Positions 1 to 9,218 of a stretch of DNA of 64,000 nucleotides are shown one piece after another; within the stretch, counting starts at the first letter, position 1; each line of letters starts with the position of its first letter. Position numbers and translations under genes: made by a program. Source of the stretch: Bacillota bacterium (GTDB lineage Bacteria > Bacillota > Clostridia > Clostridiales > Clostridiaceae); assembly GCA_017861315.1 (NCBI GenBank), contig JAGFXP010000001.1, positions 40,029 to 104,028 on the forward strand, written 5' to 3'. The notes under the pieces are model-generated. The model did not search any database, was not told the origin of the DNA, and was given only the letters and a program-made list of their open reading frames with translations.

Positions 1-3000
1 CCGGAGGAAAATGCTGAAATCAGAAGAATAACTCTGGGGAACTCTGGTGACTGTATATCTGATATTGAACTCACAAGCTATTTTGAATGTGTGATGGCTG
101 CTCAAAATGAAGACATAGCCCACCCTGCATTCCAAAAACTTTTTATTAAAACAGAGTTTTTAAGGGATAAAAATTGCATAATTGCCAACAGAAGGCCAAA
201 ATCTTCAGCTGACAAAAAACTTTGGACCGCAAATTTTGTGCTGGTGGCGGGGGAAATTGCAGGCGATGTTCAATTTGAAACCGACAGGATGCAGTTCGTA
301 GGCCGAAACAAGGATTTGGCAGCGCCAGCTGCTGTCAGAGAAGACAAACCTCTTTCAGGAGCAGAAGGCTCGGTGCTTGATCCTGTGATGAGTTTAAGAC
401 TGAAAGTGGGGCTGCAGCCTGAGAAGTCAGCAAAGATATCCTTTATTACTGCCGTAGGCGAGAGCAGGGCAGAACTGAACTGCATAATAGAAAAATACTT
501 GAAAGATGGATACATCGACAGAGCATTTTCTTTAGCTGAGACAAGCGGACATGTTGAAGCAGCATATTTGAATGCAGAACCTTGCCAAATGGCGCTATAT
601 CAGAATATGACTTCCGATATCATTTTCAACAGTAATAGGAGGAAAAAGTTTCAGGAGCTGATACTAAGGAACGATGAAGGCCAATCAGCGCTTTGGCCGT
701 ACGGGATTTCAGGCGATAATCCAATCGTATTGACCGTCATGAGGGATATAGAAGATATAGATGTAGTCAAAGAAATTGTTAAAGCTCATGAATACTGGAG
801 GTTAAAAAATCTAAAGGTTGACCTGATAATTTTATGCGAAGAAGAAAACAGCTATAGTCTCCCGCTGCATTCATTAGTGGTGGAAATTCTGGATTCAAGT
901 CATATCCATAATATGGTAGGAAGGCCGGGCGGCGCATATATAGTCGATATGGGCAAAACAAAGACGGAAGATATATACCTGCTGTATGCTGTGGCTAGAC
1001 TAATAGTTGGTGAAAAAGGAACGTTGGCAGAGCAGATGGCTGGAGAAACTGCAGCCGTATCTGTAACGCAAAAAGAAAAGATGTATTCCAGAGCGATTAA
1101 AGAATATGAAAACCCTGCTTCAGAAGAAGTGGAAATTATGTATCCAAACGGATTAGGCGGATTCGACAAAGACGGAAGGTCATATTTCATCCGAATTGAA
1201 AAAGACCAAACTACACCGGCTCCATGGATCAACGTAATCTCAAATCCAGAATTCGGGTTCACTGTTTCGGAAACGGGCTCAGGATATACCTGGTCTGGCA
1301 ACAGCCGTGAAAACAAATTGTCACCATGGTCGAATGATCCGGTTTGTGATGATCCTGGAGAGATGCTTTACATCAATGACGATGACACCGGCGAATTATG
1401 GACAGTAACACCGTTGCCTGCCAGAGAAAATGAAGCTTACGAAATCAGGCACGGCTTCGGATACACCGAATTTAAGCATGTAAGCAATGGAATCGAACAG
1501 AAGTTGGTTCAATTTGTTCCCCTTGATGATACAGTTAAAATAAGCAGCCTTAAGCTTTTAAATTCCACCGAGGATGTGAAGAATCTTTCTTTGACATATT
1601 ATGTAAGGCCGGTGATGGGTGTAACAGATCAGGTTACTGCCATGCATATAAGAACGAGATTGAGTGAGGCTGGAGTATTTTTGATGGAGAATCCGTATAA
1701 TGAAGAATACAAAGGTGAAATTTGTTTCATAGATTCTTCTCAGGAAAAAAGAAGTGTGACGGGAGACAGGAGGGGGTTTTTCGGATCCGGCAACATCAGG
1801 AAGCCAGAGTGCCTTGGAAAAGAAAAGCTTTCCGGAATGGTGGGTATGGGACTTGATCCTTGTGCTGCAATACAGATTAAAATTTCATTGAATCCTATGG
1901 AAGGCAAGGATATAAATTTCACTTTTGGTTCGGCTGGAAAAATCCTGGAAGTTGATCAGTATGCGCATAAATACAGGGACATCCAGGAAACCGAAAGAGC
2001 CCTTGCTGCCGTTAAAGAGTTCTGGAAAGGAAGGCTTGAAATGGTGCAGGTCGACACACCTGACAATTCGATGGACATTTTGTTGAACGGATGGCTTCAG
2101 TATCAGAACATCTCCTGCAGGCTCTGGGCGAGAACTGCTTTTTATCAGTCTAGCGGAGCATTTGGCTTCAGGGATCAGCTTCAGGATGCTTTGAATGCAG
2201 TTCATATCTGGCCGGAGATTACGAGAAAGCAAATACTAATTCATGCAAAGCATCAATTTTTAGAGGGAGATGTCCAGCACTGGTGGCATGAGCCAAATGG
2301 AAAGGGAGTCCGAACCAGATGCAGCGATGACCTTTTGTGGCTGCCTTATGTGACATCTGAATATGTAAGAATAACCGGTGACAAAGACATATTGAAAACA
2401 CAGCTATACTATCTTGAAGCTCCAGTTTTAGGATACGAGGAAATGGAAAGATATTCGATTCCAGCAGTTTCCGGAAAGTCAGCCACTTTGTTTGAACATT
2501 GCGTTTCTGCAATAGACAAGTCTTTGACATCAGGGATCCATGGGCTTCCTTTGATGGGTTCAGGCGACTGGAATGACGGCATGAACGGTGTAGGGATTAA
2601 AGGTTCTGGGGAAAGCGTTTGGCTCGGGTGGTTTCTGATAACCGTGCTTAAAAACTTCGCTCTGTTGTGTAACGAAATGGAGGAACCAGAGAAGGCAGAA
2701 GAATATGGAAAAGAGATGGAAAGGATAACAAAGGCAGTTGAGGAGACAGCTTGGGACGGCAAATGGTATAGGAGAGCTTACTTTGATGACGGTACGCCGC
2801 TAGGCTCAATGCAGAATGCAGAATGCAAGATCGATTCGATAGCCCAGTCCTGGGCTGTCCTGTCCGGGGCAGGTGAAATAGAAAGGGCAAGACAGGCGAT
2901 GAACTCGTTGGAAGACTATCTTGTTGTCAGGACAGAAGGATTGATTAAGCTGCTCACGCCTCCTTTTGACCAAAGCGAAATGGGACCGGGGTATATCCAG

Positions 3001-3498
3001 GGATATGTCCCAGGCGTAAGGGAGAACGGTGGACAGTATACTCATGCAGCAGCATGGGCCATCATCGCGTTCGCAAAACTCGGTGAGGGGGATAAGGCTT
3101 GTGAATTGTTTGAACTTATAAATCCGATAAACAACACAAACGATCCGAGAGAATATCTAAGATATAAAGGGGAGCCTTATGTTATGTCTTCCGATGTGTA
3201 TTCTGTTTATCCTAATTCAGGAAGAAGCGGCTGGACCTGGTACACAGGATCAGCGGGATGGATGTATACAGCTGCCTTGGAGCACATACTAGGCTTCCAA
3301 AAATACGGCGACACTTTAGTCATGGATCCCTGCATCCCTAAAAAATGGCCTGGATATACTATAAGGTACAAATACATTGATACAACCTATAGCATTAATG
3401 TAAAGAATCCAAAAGGGCTAAACAAAGCCCGAGAAGGGACTATAATTAAACTGGTTAATGACGGAAAGGTCCATGATATAGAAGTAGTAATTGGATAG
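1..3498 (+). CDS. Cyclic beta-1,2-glucan synthase-like GH94 protein, 5' end outside window
   Basis: The frame is open to base 1, so this is the C-terminal part (about 1165 residues) of a longer protein; the ATG at 91 is internal. Two GH94-type supersandwich regions are visible: the first begins with the typical AHPAFQKLF segment, the second with NGLGGFDKDGRSYFI. They are followed by the (alpha/alpha)6 barrel with FGFRDQLQDAL, HWWHEP and GSGDWNDGMN, whose Asp is the general acid in GH94 phosphorylases, then GWTWYTGSAGWMY. In cyclic beta-1,2-glucan synthases this part trims or phosphorolyses the glucan chain; a stand-alone 1,2-beta-oligoglucan phosphorylase is less likely because two tandem supersandwiches are present. 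The N-terminal GT84 part cannot be seen. An intrinsic terminator follows immediately. Confidence 0.85.
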   Translation, partial: PEENAEIRRITLGNSGDCISDIELTSYFECVMAAQNEDIAHPAFQKLFIKTEFLRDKNCIIANRRPKSSADKKLWTANFVLVAGEIAGDVQFETDRMQFVGRNKDLAAPAAVREDKPLSGAEGSVLDPVMSLRLKVGLQPEKSAKISFITAVGESRAELNCIIEKYLKDGYIDRAFSLAETSGHVEAAYLNAEPCQMALYQNMTSDIIFNSNRRKKFQELILRNDEGQSALWPYGISGDNPIVLTVMRDIEDIDVVKEIVKAHEYWRLKNLKVDLIILCEEENSYSLPLHSLVVEILDSSHIHNMVGRPGGAYIVDMGKTKTEDIYLLYAVARLIVGEKGTLAEQMAGETAAVSVTQKEKMYSRAIKEYENPASEEVEIMYPNGLGGFDKDGRSYFIRIEKDQTTPAPWINVISNPEFGFTVSETGSGYTWSGNSRENKLSPWSNDPVCDDPGEMLYINDDDTGELWTVTPLPARENEAYEIRHGFGYTEFKHVSNGIEQKLVQFVPLDDTVKISSLKLLNSTEDVKNLSLTYYVRPVMGVTDQVTAMHIRTRLSEAGVFLMENPYNEEYKGEICFIDSSQEKRSVTGDRRGFFGSGNIRKPECLGKEKLSGMVGMGLDPCAAIQIKISLNPMEGKDINFTFGSAGKILEVDQYAHKYRDIQETERALAAVKEFWKGRLEMVQVDTPDNSMDILLNGWLQYQNISCRLWARTAFYQSSGAFGFRDQLQDALNAVHIWPEITRKQILIHAKHQFLEGDVQHWWHEPNGKGVRTRCSDDLLWLPYVTSEYVRITGDKDILKTQLYYLEAPVLGYEEMERYSIPAVSGKSATLFEHCVSAIDKSLTSGIHGLPLMGSGDWNDGMNGVGIKGSGESVWLGWFLITVLKNFALLCNEMEEPEKAEEYGKEMERITKAVEETAWDGKWYRRAYFDDGTPLGSMQNAECKIDSIAQSWAVLSGAGEIERARQAMNSLEDYLVVRTEGLIKLLTPPFDQSEMGPGYIQGYVPGVRENGGQYTHAAAWAIIAFAKLGEGDKACELFELINPINNTNDPREYLRYKGEPYVMSSDVYSVYPNSGRSGWTWYTGSAGWMYTAALEHILGFQKYGDTLVMDPCIPKKWPGYTIRYKYIDTTYSINVKNPKGLNKAREGTIIKLVNDGKVHDIEVVIG

Positions 3499-3513
3499 AT
3501 ACACAAACTGTTG

Positions 3514-3550
3514 AAAAATGCGGCTGCAAATGCCGCATTTTTTATATTTT
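3514..3550 (+). terminator. Intrinsic terminator after the GH94 gene
   Basis: A 9-bp stem (3516-3524 with 3532-3540, arms AAATGCGGC and GCCGCATTT) with a 7-nt loop is followed by a T-rich tract. Confidence 0.9.
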
Positions 3551-3641
3551 TTTCGTGTTTGGTATTGGTGGTAAATTGCTACTTCTCTGAGTATATAATA
3601 TAATTGATATAACTAGTAAGTGAACGAAAGGGGCTGATTTC

Positions 3642-4253
3642 ATGAAAAAACCACGGAAACGAATACTGCTGGTAATAGGCCTGCTGTCGATCTTTCTTCT
3701 TCCGGGCTGTGCTGCATTTCAAAGCGTGATCGAAAATATCCAGGGTAAGCTTCTTGGAGACAATTTCAAGATACTCACCTATGATGATTATGGAAACAAC
3801 ACGCTCACAGCACAGGGAAGGAATATCAGCATAGGCCTTTATGAAAACTATGCAAATGAGACAGGTGAGGGATTCGAATCTGAAGTGCTCGAGATTACCG
3901 TAGAGGGCAAGCAGCTGCTTCATGTGGGATCGACAATAATATTTGCCGAGCAGGGGATAGACATGCTGGAGGATTTTGATCTTTCTTACCTTGAGGATGC
4001 ATCAACTGAAGGCAGAGCAACATTCGTTCCGCTTGACAGGACGGTCAACAAATATACGAATTTGATCGGCAAGAAGAAAACTATAATAGTCAAATCCCAG
4101 ATGGGGATACTGATTGGTGTTTATCAGGGCGACAAGGTTCTAGTCGAAATCCCGGACGACCTGCCAAAGATGACGAGACTCATAATAGACGGGAAATCGC
4201 TTTACATCCACAGGGCGGACTACGAAATCTTTGACACAGGGATGTTCCAGTAA
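3642..4253 (+). CDS. Small secreted lipoprotein, DUF5052-like
   Basis: This 203-residue protein starts with a basic n-region and a hydrophobic stretch ending in a lipobox LLPGC with Cys23 as the likely lipidated residue, so it should be anchored to the outer face of the membrane. The mature part is predicted to be mostly beta strands and begins QGKLLGDNFKILTYDDYG, which resembles the DUF5052 lipoproteins of Firmicutes from memory. An AAAGGGG ribosome site lies 8-9 bases before the ATG. It stands alone between two terminators. Function unknown. Confidence 0.7.
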   Translation: MKKPRKRILLVIGLLSIFLLPGCAAFQSVIENIQGKLLGDNFKILTYDDYGNNTLTAQGRNISIGLYENYANETGEGFESEVLEITVEGKQLLHVGSTIIFAEQGIDMLEDFDLSYLEDASTEGRATFVPLDRTVNKYTNLIGKKKTIIVKSQMGILIGVYQGDKVLVEIPDDLPKMTRLIIDGKSLYIHRADYEIFDTGMFQ

Positions 4254-4259
4254 AAGAAG

Positions 4260-4292
4260 AATGGCTGCATTAGAAAATCTAATGCAGCCATT
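4260..4292. terminator. Bidirectional intrinsic terminator
   Basis: A perfect 15-bp stem (4260-4274 with 4278-4292) with a 3-nt loop has T tracts on both sides. It ends both the + strand lipoprotein and the - strand TetR remnant. Confidence 0.9.
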
Positions 4293-4850
4293 TTATTTTT
4301 CTTGTGAAAAATCTTTTGAAATAGGGTTTAAAAACATTTTAATATTGTGTAATGCCTGCTCGCTGACAGAGTATGATGATTCCCTCATTGCCCAGTCCAA
4401 TAAGGTGCCGCGTGATATTCTCAAAAGCAACGAAGATATCTCATCTGCAGAATAATCCGTAATCAATTCTGCATCATCCAGCGCGCTTTGCACCAATTTT
4501 TTCAGGTGAATATGAAAAGGGCGGGAATCCTCGATTACATGCTTGCCGTGGTTTTTGATCTGCACACGCAATACCTGGGAATAAACCTTCGAGCCCAAAG
4601 CTTCTGCAGCTGAAGCCTGTTTGGAAATCAAGCTTTTTATTGCATCTATGTTTGAATCGAATTTATTGAAGATGAACTCTTTTTTTATATAAGTATCAAA
4701 TGAAGGGTGAAGCTACATCAGCAGGGCTTCCTTTGATGCAAAATAGTTATAAAAATTCGCGACTGAGATTTGTGCGTATTTACAGGTATCCGCAATGGAA
4801 ACATCCTCGTAATCAGCCGTTCTGAAAAGTTCTATATCTAAATTAAAAAC
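4293..4850 (-). pseudogene. Broken TetR/AcrR-family regulator
   Basis: Reading the - strand from about 4850 gives a TetR-type helix-turn-helix (DVSIADTCKYAQIS then VANFYNYFASKEALL), then an amber TAG at 4715-4713, then a continuing ligand-binding region that ends at 4293. The open part after the stop can start at 4631 and is 112 residues. The first helix and the start codon are also missing, because the frame runs upstream straight into the lysR terminator. Two independent lesions (no start, internal stop) make a functional DNA-binding protein unlikely. No clear target gene remains next to it. Confidence 0.75.
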
Positions 4851-4853
4851 AGA

Positions 4854-4890
4854 ATGGCCTCAGCCCTATACTTAATAGGGCTGGGGCCAT
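4854..4890 (-). terminator. Intrinsic terminator of the lysR gene
   Basis: A 15-bp stem (4854-4868 with 4876-4890, one G-U pair) with a 7-nt loop is followed on the - strand by a TCTGTTTTTAATTT tract. It lies about 45 bases beyond the lysR stop codon. Confidence 0.85.
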
Positions 4891-4933
4891 TTGGCTATTT
4901 TCGGATTCTCTTTAGAAAGCCACTGCATCAGGT

Positions 4934-5821
4934 TTAAACCGATTTAATCCATTGAGCAACGTATTTTACGAATACTTTAAGAGCCGGCGATACGTTTGCA
5001 TTTTTTGGTATCGCCAGATGGATTTTCCTTTCTATTGTCGGGGTCATTTCTATGATGGAAATACCTTCTTCGATGTTCATAGAATTGGCAACACTGGATG
5101 AAAGAACTGTAACTCCGAGATTCTCGCGGGCCAGGCCAAGCATTGTTTTAACGGAAGAGCAGGTCATAAATATTTTTGGATTAAAGTTTTCAGCCTGGCA
5201 AGCTTTGATGAAATCGTGGTGATGGCCGGATGAAAGAGGGGTGATAATAAACTTCTCTTTTTTTAAGTCCCTAAGGTGGATCACCTTTTGGGAAGCCAGC
5301 GGATTCTGGGTACTCGCAAGGAGAACCATTTTGTCGGTGTATAGAGGAAAATACTGAAAAGGGGTATCGGCATTTGCATGTTGGACCAGGGCTGTATCAA
5401 GCTTGGAGTCGGAGAGCAATTCCAAAAGCTTATCATCCTGATCTTCTATAAGTGTGAGCTTCACGCCCGGGAAATCCCTGTTGAAAGATGCCAGCAGCTT
5501 TGGAATCGGGTAGTGGCCAACAACAGGTATTATGCCTATGGTGAGGTTGCCTTTGTCAACTGACACATATTCCTGGATGCATTGGTGTGCAGCATTCACC
5601 TCGTTCATTATGCTCATTGCATGAATAACAAACTCCTGGCCCACTGAGGAAAGGTAGACTGATCTGGTTGTTCTAACGAAAAGGTTTATGCCGAGTTCCT
5701 TTTCGAGGGTGCTTATCTGCTGTGAAAGTGATGACTGGGAAACATTGATAGCCTCAGCAGCATGGGTAAAACTGCCATATTTTGCTACTGCCAGGACATA
5801 CTCTAACTGGTGAAGCTGCAT
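4934..5821 (-). CDS. LysR-family transcriptional regulator
   Basis: The 295-residue protein begins MQLHQLEYVLAVAKYGSFTHAA, a standard LysR N-terminal winged helix (about residues 1-60, with VSQSSLSQQISTLEKELG as the recognition part). A periplasmic-binding-protein-like effector domain follows from about residue 90. Length is typical. It is divergent from the DASS transporter that opens the molybdenum hydroxylase cluster, with 358 bases between the starts, so it is the likely substrate-responsive regulator of that cluster (inference from position). The inducer is unknown. A strong terminator follows the gene. Confidence 0.92.
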   Translation of the reverse strand: MQLHQLEYVLAVAKYGSFTHAAEAINVSQSSLSQQISTLEKELGINLFVRTTRSVYLSSVGQEFVIHAMSIMNEVNAAHQCIQEYVSVDKGNLTIGIIPVVGHYPIPKLLASFNRDFPGVKLTLIEDQDDKLLELLSDSKLDTALVQHANADTPFQYFPLYTDKMVLLASTQNPLASQKVIHLRDLKKEKFIITPLSSGHHHDFIKACQAENFNPKIFMTCSSVKTMLGLARENLGVTVLSSSVANSMNIEEGISIIEMTPTIERKIHLAIPKNANVSPALKVFVKYVAQWIKSV

Positions 5822-6179
5822 TTTACAATCCCCCTATATACTTCTGCAATTTGTCTATAACCGATCCAAAACGGCCATTAATTGATTGTTTATTTATTGT
5901 CAATTTATATTTGATTCAATTTTATCATATCAGAAAATCGAATACAATGAACTGCATTTATTAAATTTTCTGAATAATCAAATCGGTAATGTGTATTTTA
6001 CTTAGGGAAATTAGCATGCTAAAGTTAAGCTGTAATTTTGTGTTAGATATTTAACAGGTTAATAAAAAAATTGACACATTCCGCGCGGGAATATGAAAAA
6101 CAGGTAGGTGATTTTAAAAAGGATTGCACATGTTCTATTTGTAATATTCAACTCAAGAAAAAATAGGGGGTTAAAGCAA
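5822..6179. promoter_or_regulatory. Divergent lysR / DASS control region without genes
   Basis: These 358 bases are very A+T-rich and hold no supported gene. TTGACA at 6071-6076 with TATGAA at 6092-6097 (15-bp spacing) is a possible promoter for the transporter. A GC-rich inverted repeat, ATTCCGCGCGGGAAT (6078-6092), lies between the two boxes and could be an operator. Inverted ATTGA/TCAAT half-sites near 5882-5905 may be LysR contacts. None of these can be proven by eye. Confidence 0.45.
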
Positions 6180-7631
6180 ATGAGTGCACAAATGAATTTG
6201 AATTCAATAGAGCCTGACTTGAAAGATAAGATAAAAATGGCGCCTTCTTTGAAAAAGGGTATTTGGCTGGTAGTAGCAGTAGCTGTATATTTTATTATTA
6301 CAGCATTACCTGCTCCTGAGGGCTTGACACCAGAAGGACAAAAGGCCGTAGCGCTTATGGTCGTTGCGGTCATTGCCTGGATAACGGAAATAGTGCCTAT
6401 AGCAGTATCAGCACTTGTACTTGTATTCATGCAACATCTGATCGGTACAGCACCTATGAAAGTAGCAGTTCAAAACTTTGCTAATCCAACACTGCTTTTT
6501 GTTCTGTCTTCATTCTTCCTGGCTGCTGCCTTGGCTGCCAGTGGTCTTAGCAAAAGGATTTCCATGAAACTGACTATTTTATCCAAAGGCAGTCCTAAAA
6601 AGGTGGTTTTCTATTTAATGGCTGCAACAGCTGCTCTGTCGACTGTAATTTCAGACGTTCCAGCAGTTGCGGCATTTGCCCCAATCGCTCTAGCACTTAT
6701 TGAAAAAAATAAATGCAAACTGGGAGGCAGCAATTTTGCCAAGTCATTGATGATAGGTATAGCATTTGCATCGTTAATCGGCGGAGTAGCTACACCTGCA
6801 GGGTCATCCTTAAACGTATTAAGCCTTTCTCTTTTGAAATCAACGTCAAACATAGACATAACCTTCGCGCAGTGGGCTGCAGTAGGCATTCCGGTAGTCA
6901 TTGTAGCGCTTCCATTGGCTTGGAAGCTAATGACCATGGTATTTCCTCCTGAGATGAACCATCTGGTTGGTCTGGAGGATGTTCATAAGGATTACAAGGA
7001 ATTAGGTCCTCTATCAAATAAAGAAATTAAATTTCTGGTAATTCTGGTTCTTATGCTTATTACATGGTTTACTGAATCAATTCATAAAGTACCACTGCCT
7101 ATTTCGGCAACTATTGGAGCAGCTTTGTTCTTTTTACCTGGAATCGAATTGCTGAATTGGGAAAATGCAAAACAAAGAGTCGGCTGGGATACTATCCTGC
7201 TTATAGGAGCAGCCAGTTCCTTAGGAACCACTCTGTGGACCTCCGGAGCTGCAACCTGGGTTGCTAATGCAGCATTGAGCGGAATAGAAGGTTCATCTTC
7301 ATTAGTAGTTATTCTTTTCGTAGTGGTATTCACAATACTGATTCATTTGCTGGTTCCTGTTAACCCAGCCATTGTATCTGTAATGGTGCCGACACTTGCG
7401 GCCTTCGCTGTGTCAATAGGTATGAATCCAGCTTTTCTCGTTATTCCTATGGGATTCACAGTATCTGCAGCTTTCCTTCTGCCGCTTGACCCTGTGCCTC
7501 TCATAACATATACATCTGGTCATTACAAAATGGGAGACTACTTCAAGGCGGGAGTTCCTGTATGCATACTCTGGACAATCGTAATGACAGCAGCGATGCT
7601 TTTGCTTGCAGGACCGTTGGGACTGTTTTAA
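6180..7631 (+). CDS. DASS/SLC13-family anion:sodium symporter
   Basis: The frame extends upstream to a GTG at 6108, but the ATG at 6180 preceded by AGGGGGTT fits best, giving 483 residues. The protein has about 12 hydrophobic segments and DASS features: EIVPIAVSALVLVFM after the second helix, a GGVATPAGSSLN loop near the middle, and a second GAASSLGTTLW / VPVNPAIVSVMVP repeat. Family members import dicarboxylates, tricarboxylates or sulfate with Na+. Placed first in the Mo-hydroxylase run and divergent from lysR, it probably imports the organic acid oxidised by this pathway. The substrate cannot be read from sequence. Confidence 0.88.
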   Translation: MSAQMNLNSIEPDLKDKIKMAPSLKKGIWLVVAVAVYFIITALPAPEGLTPEGQKAVALMVVAVIAWITEIVPIAVSALVLVFMQHLIGTAPMKVAVQNFANPTLLFVLSSFFLAAALAASGLSKRISMKLTILSKGSPKKVVFYLMAATAALSTVISDVPAVAAFAPIALALIEKNKCKLGGSNFAKSLMIGIAFASLIGGVATPAGSSLNVLSLSLLKSTSNIDITFAQWAAVGIPVVIVALPLAWKLMTMVFPPEMNHLVGLEDVHKDYKELGPLSNKEIKFLVILVLMLITWFTESIHKVPLPISATIGAALFFLPGIELLNWENAKQRVGWDTILLIGAASSLGTTLWTSGAATWVANAALSGIEGSSSLVVILFVVVFTILIHLLVPVNPAIVSVMVPTLAAFAVSIGMNPAFLVIPMGFTVSAAFLLPLDPVPLITYTSGHYKMGDYFKAGVPVCILWTIVMTAAMLLLAGPLGLF

Positions 7632-7662
7632 TTGAATAATAATTAGAAAATTGGATTCAAGT

Positions 7663-7707
7663 CTGGGAAAGTGAATAAATCAAAAAATGATATATGAACT
7701 TTCCCAG
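7663..7707 (+). other. Long-loop inverted repeat between transporter and ligase genes
   Basis: A perfect 10-bp inverted repeat (CTGGGAAAGT at 7663-7672, ACTTTCCCAG at 7698-7707) encloses 25 bases. No T tract follows, so it is not a normal terminator; it could be an mRNA processing or stability element. Confidence 0.4.
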
Positions 7708-7815
7708 GAATATCGAAATGATACGACTTAATCACTGGATAAGAAAAGGATCAAATGCTCTCTTCGGCTGCTTTTTAAAATAACATTTGCTTGAAAGAGG
7801 GAGAGGTGTTGAAGA

Positions 7816-9165
7816 GTGACGATGACAGGAGTTCATCAAACTTCAAATATTCAATACAATTACTGGTCTGTGGCAGAGCTGATGCCAAAGGATGAGATTA
7901 AAAAGCTGCAGCTCTGCAGGTTGAAAGAACAAGTCAACTACTTGTGGGAAAATAGCCCGTTTTATCGCGATAAGTGGGAAAAGAGCAATTTTTATCCAGA
8001 CAAAATCAGTGCTATCGAGGATATTAAACAGATTCCTATCCTAAGCAAAGAAGAAATCCGTATCAGTCAGAAGGAAGATCCTCCTTTTGGAATGATGAAA
8101 ATGCCCGGTCGAGGGCCAATCAACAGAGTAGCAATGACCTCAGGTACAACTGGCGAACCAGTTCTGATACCTTTTACAAAAGAGGATTATTTCGGAGTAT
8201 TCTGCGAAGGAGGAGTTCGTGGTCTATGGGCCGCAGGAGTGAGGAAGGAAGATGTTGTGCATGCAGCATACGGATTCTTACCGTTTGTTGGATTAGCTGG
8301 CGTTTACGATGCAGCCGAACACTTCATTGGGTCTTTAGTAATCCCAGGAGGTGTATGGGACAGTTTGACCCGGCTCAAAATGATTAAAAAATTCAAGGTC
8401 ACAGTATTGATGGGGACACCTACATATCTTCTGCATCTGGCTTCTGTTGCGGCGGAGAATGGCATCGACACCTGCAAGCTCGGCATAAGGCGTGTACTGA
8501 CAACAGGTGAATGTGGCAGCGCATCAGTGGCTAATACAGGGCTGCGGCTCCAAAAAGCTTGGGGATGCAAAGTATACGACTTTTCAGGAACCCAGGAATC
8601 AAATTACATCTCATGGACATGCGATGAAGGGACGTCACATTTAAACGAAGATTTAATTTACTGTGAAATACTCAACCCTGAAACAAATGAACCGGTTGGA
8701 CCCGGTGAACCAGGAAAACTCGTAATTACCGATCTTGTGCAAAAAACACATCCAGTAATCAGGTTTGAAACTGGCGATATTGTGGGTGGCATAGACTCGG
8801 AGTCAAAATGCGCCTGTGGAAGGAATCTTAGCATATTGAAAGGATATTCAGGACGAGTCGGAGATATCATCAAAGTAAAGGGAGTATGTGTTTCAGTAAG
8901 CGGAATTGAAAATGTGCTGAGGGGGATGGAGAGCTGTTCCGATAATTATGAGTATATGGCGTTAAATGACGGTGAGAAGGACAAGATTTTGGTCCGGTTA
9001 GAACCTAGGAAAGACATAGAGCCTGGTTGCTGGGATGGTGTCCGAAGAAAAGTATCAGAGGCGCTCAGGGAATCTTTTATGATCAATATGGACGTGGAAG
9101 TAATACCACCGGGTTCGCTGCCTGTATTTGACTTGAAAGCAAAACGGTTCAGGGACATCAGATAG
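7816..9165 (+). CDS. PaaK-like acyl/aryl-CoA ligase (AMP-forming)
   Basis: This 449-residue protein belongs to the phenylacetate-CoA ligase branch of the adenylate-forming enzymes. Visible are the ATP loop TSGTTGEPV, the YDFSGTQE segment (A5 motif), RFETGDIVGG (A7) and the C-terminal lid GYSGRVGDIIKVKGV. A CACGR segment resembles the Cys pairs of PaaK relatives. It should activate a carboxylic acid with ATP and CoA. The start is GTG 7816 (or ATG 7822) with AGAGGTG upstream. It sits between the transporter and a CoA-transferase, which suggests that the imported acid is handled as a CoA thioester. The substrate is unknown. Confidence 0.87.
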   Translation: MTMTGVHQTSNIQYNYWSVAELMPKDEIKKLQLCRLKEQVNYLWENSPFYRDKWEKSNFYPDKISAIEDIKQIPILSKEEIRISQKEDPPFGMMKMPGRGPINRVAMTSGTTGEPVLIPFTKEDYFGVFCEGGVRGLWAAGVRKEDVVHAAYGFLPFVGLAGVYDAAEHFIGSLVIPGGVWDSLTRLKMIKKFKVTVLMGTPTYLLHLASVAAENGIDTCKLGIRRVLTTGECGSASVANTGLRLQKAWGCKVYDFSGTQESNYISWTCDEGTSHLNEDLIYCEILNPETNEPVGPGEPGKLVITDLVQKTHPVIRFETGDIVGGIDSESKCACGRNLSILKGYSGRVGDIIKVKGVCVSVSGIENVLRGMESCSDNYEYMALNDGEKDKILVRLEPRKDIEPGCWDGVRRKVSEALRESFMINMDVEVIPPGSLPVFDLKAKRFRDIR

Positions 9166-9218
9166 GGATTTGTTTCATTCAACAACACACTAAATATAAT
9201 TTGAAAGCGGTGAAAATA

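Noticed and set aside
4713..4715. TAG in the TetR remnant read as pyrrolysine
   Set aside because: The start of the gene is also missing and TetR helices never use pyrrolysine; decay is simpler.
7663..7707. Terminator inside the Mo-hydroxylase operon
   Set aside because: The inverted repeat has a 25-base loop and no T tract after it, so it was listed only as an inverted repeat.
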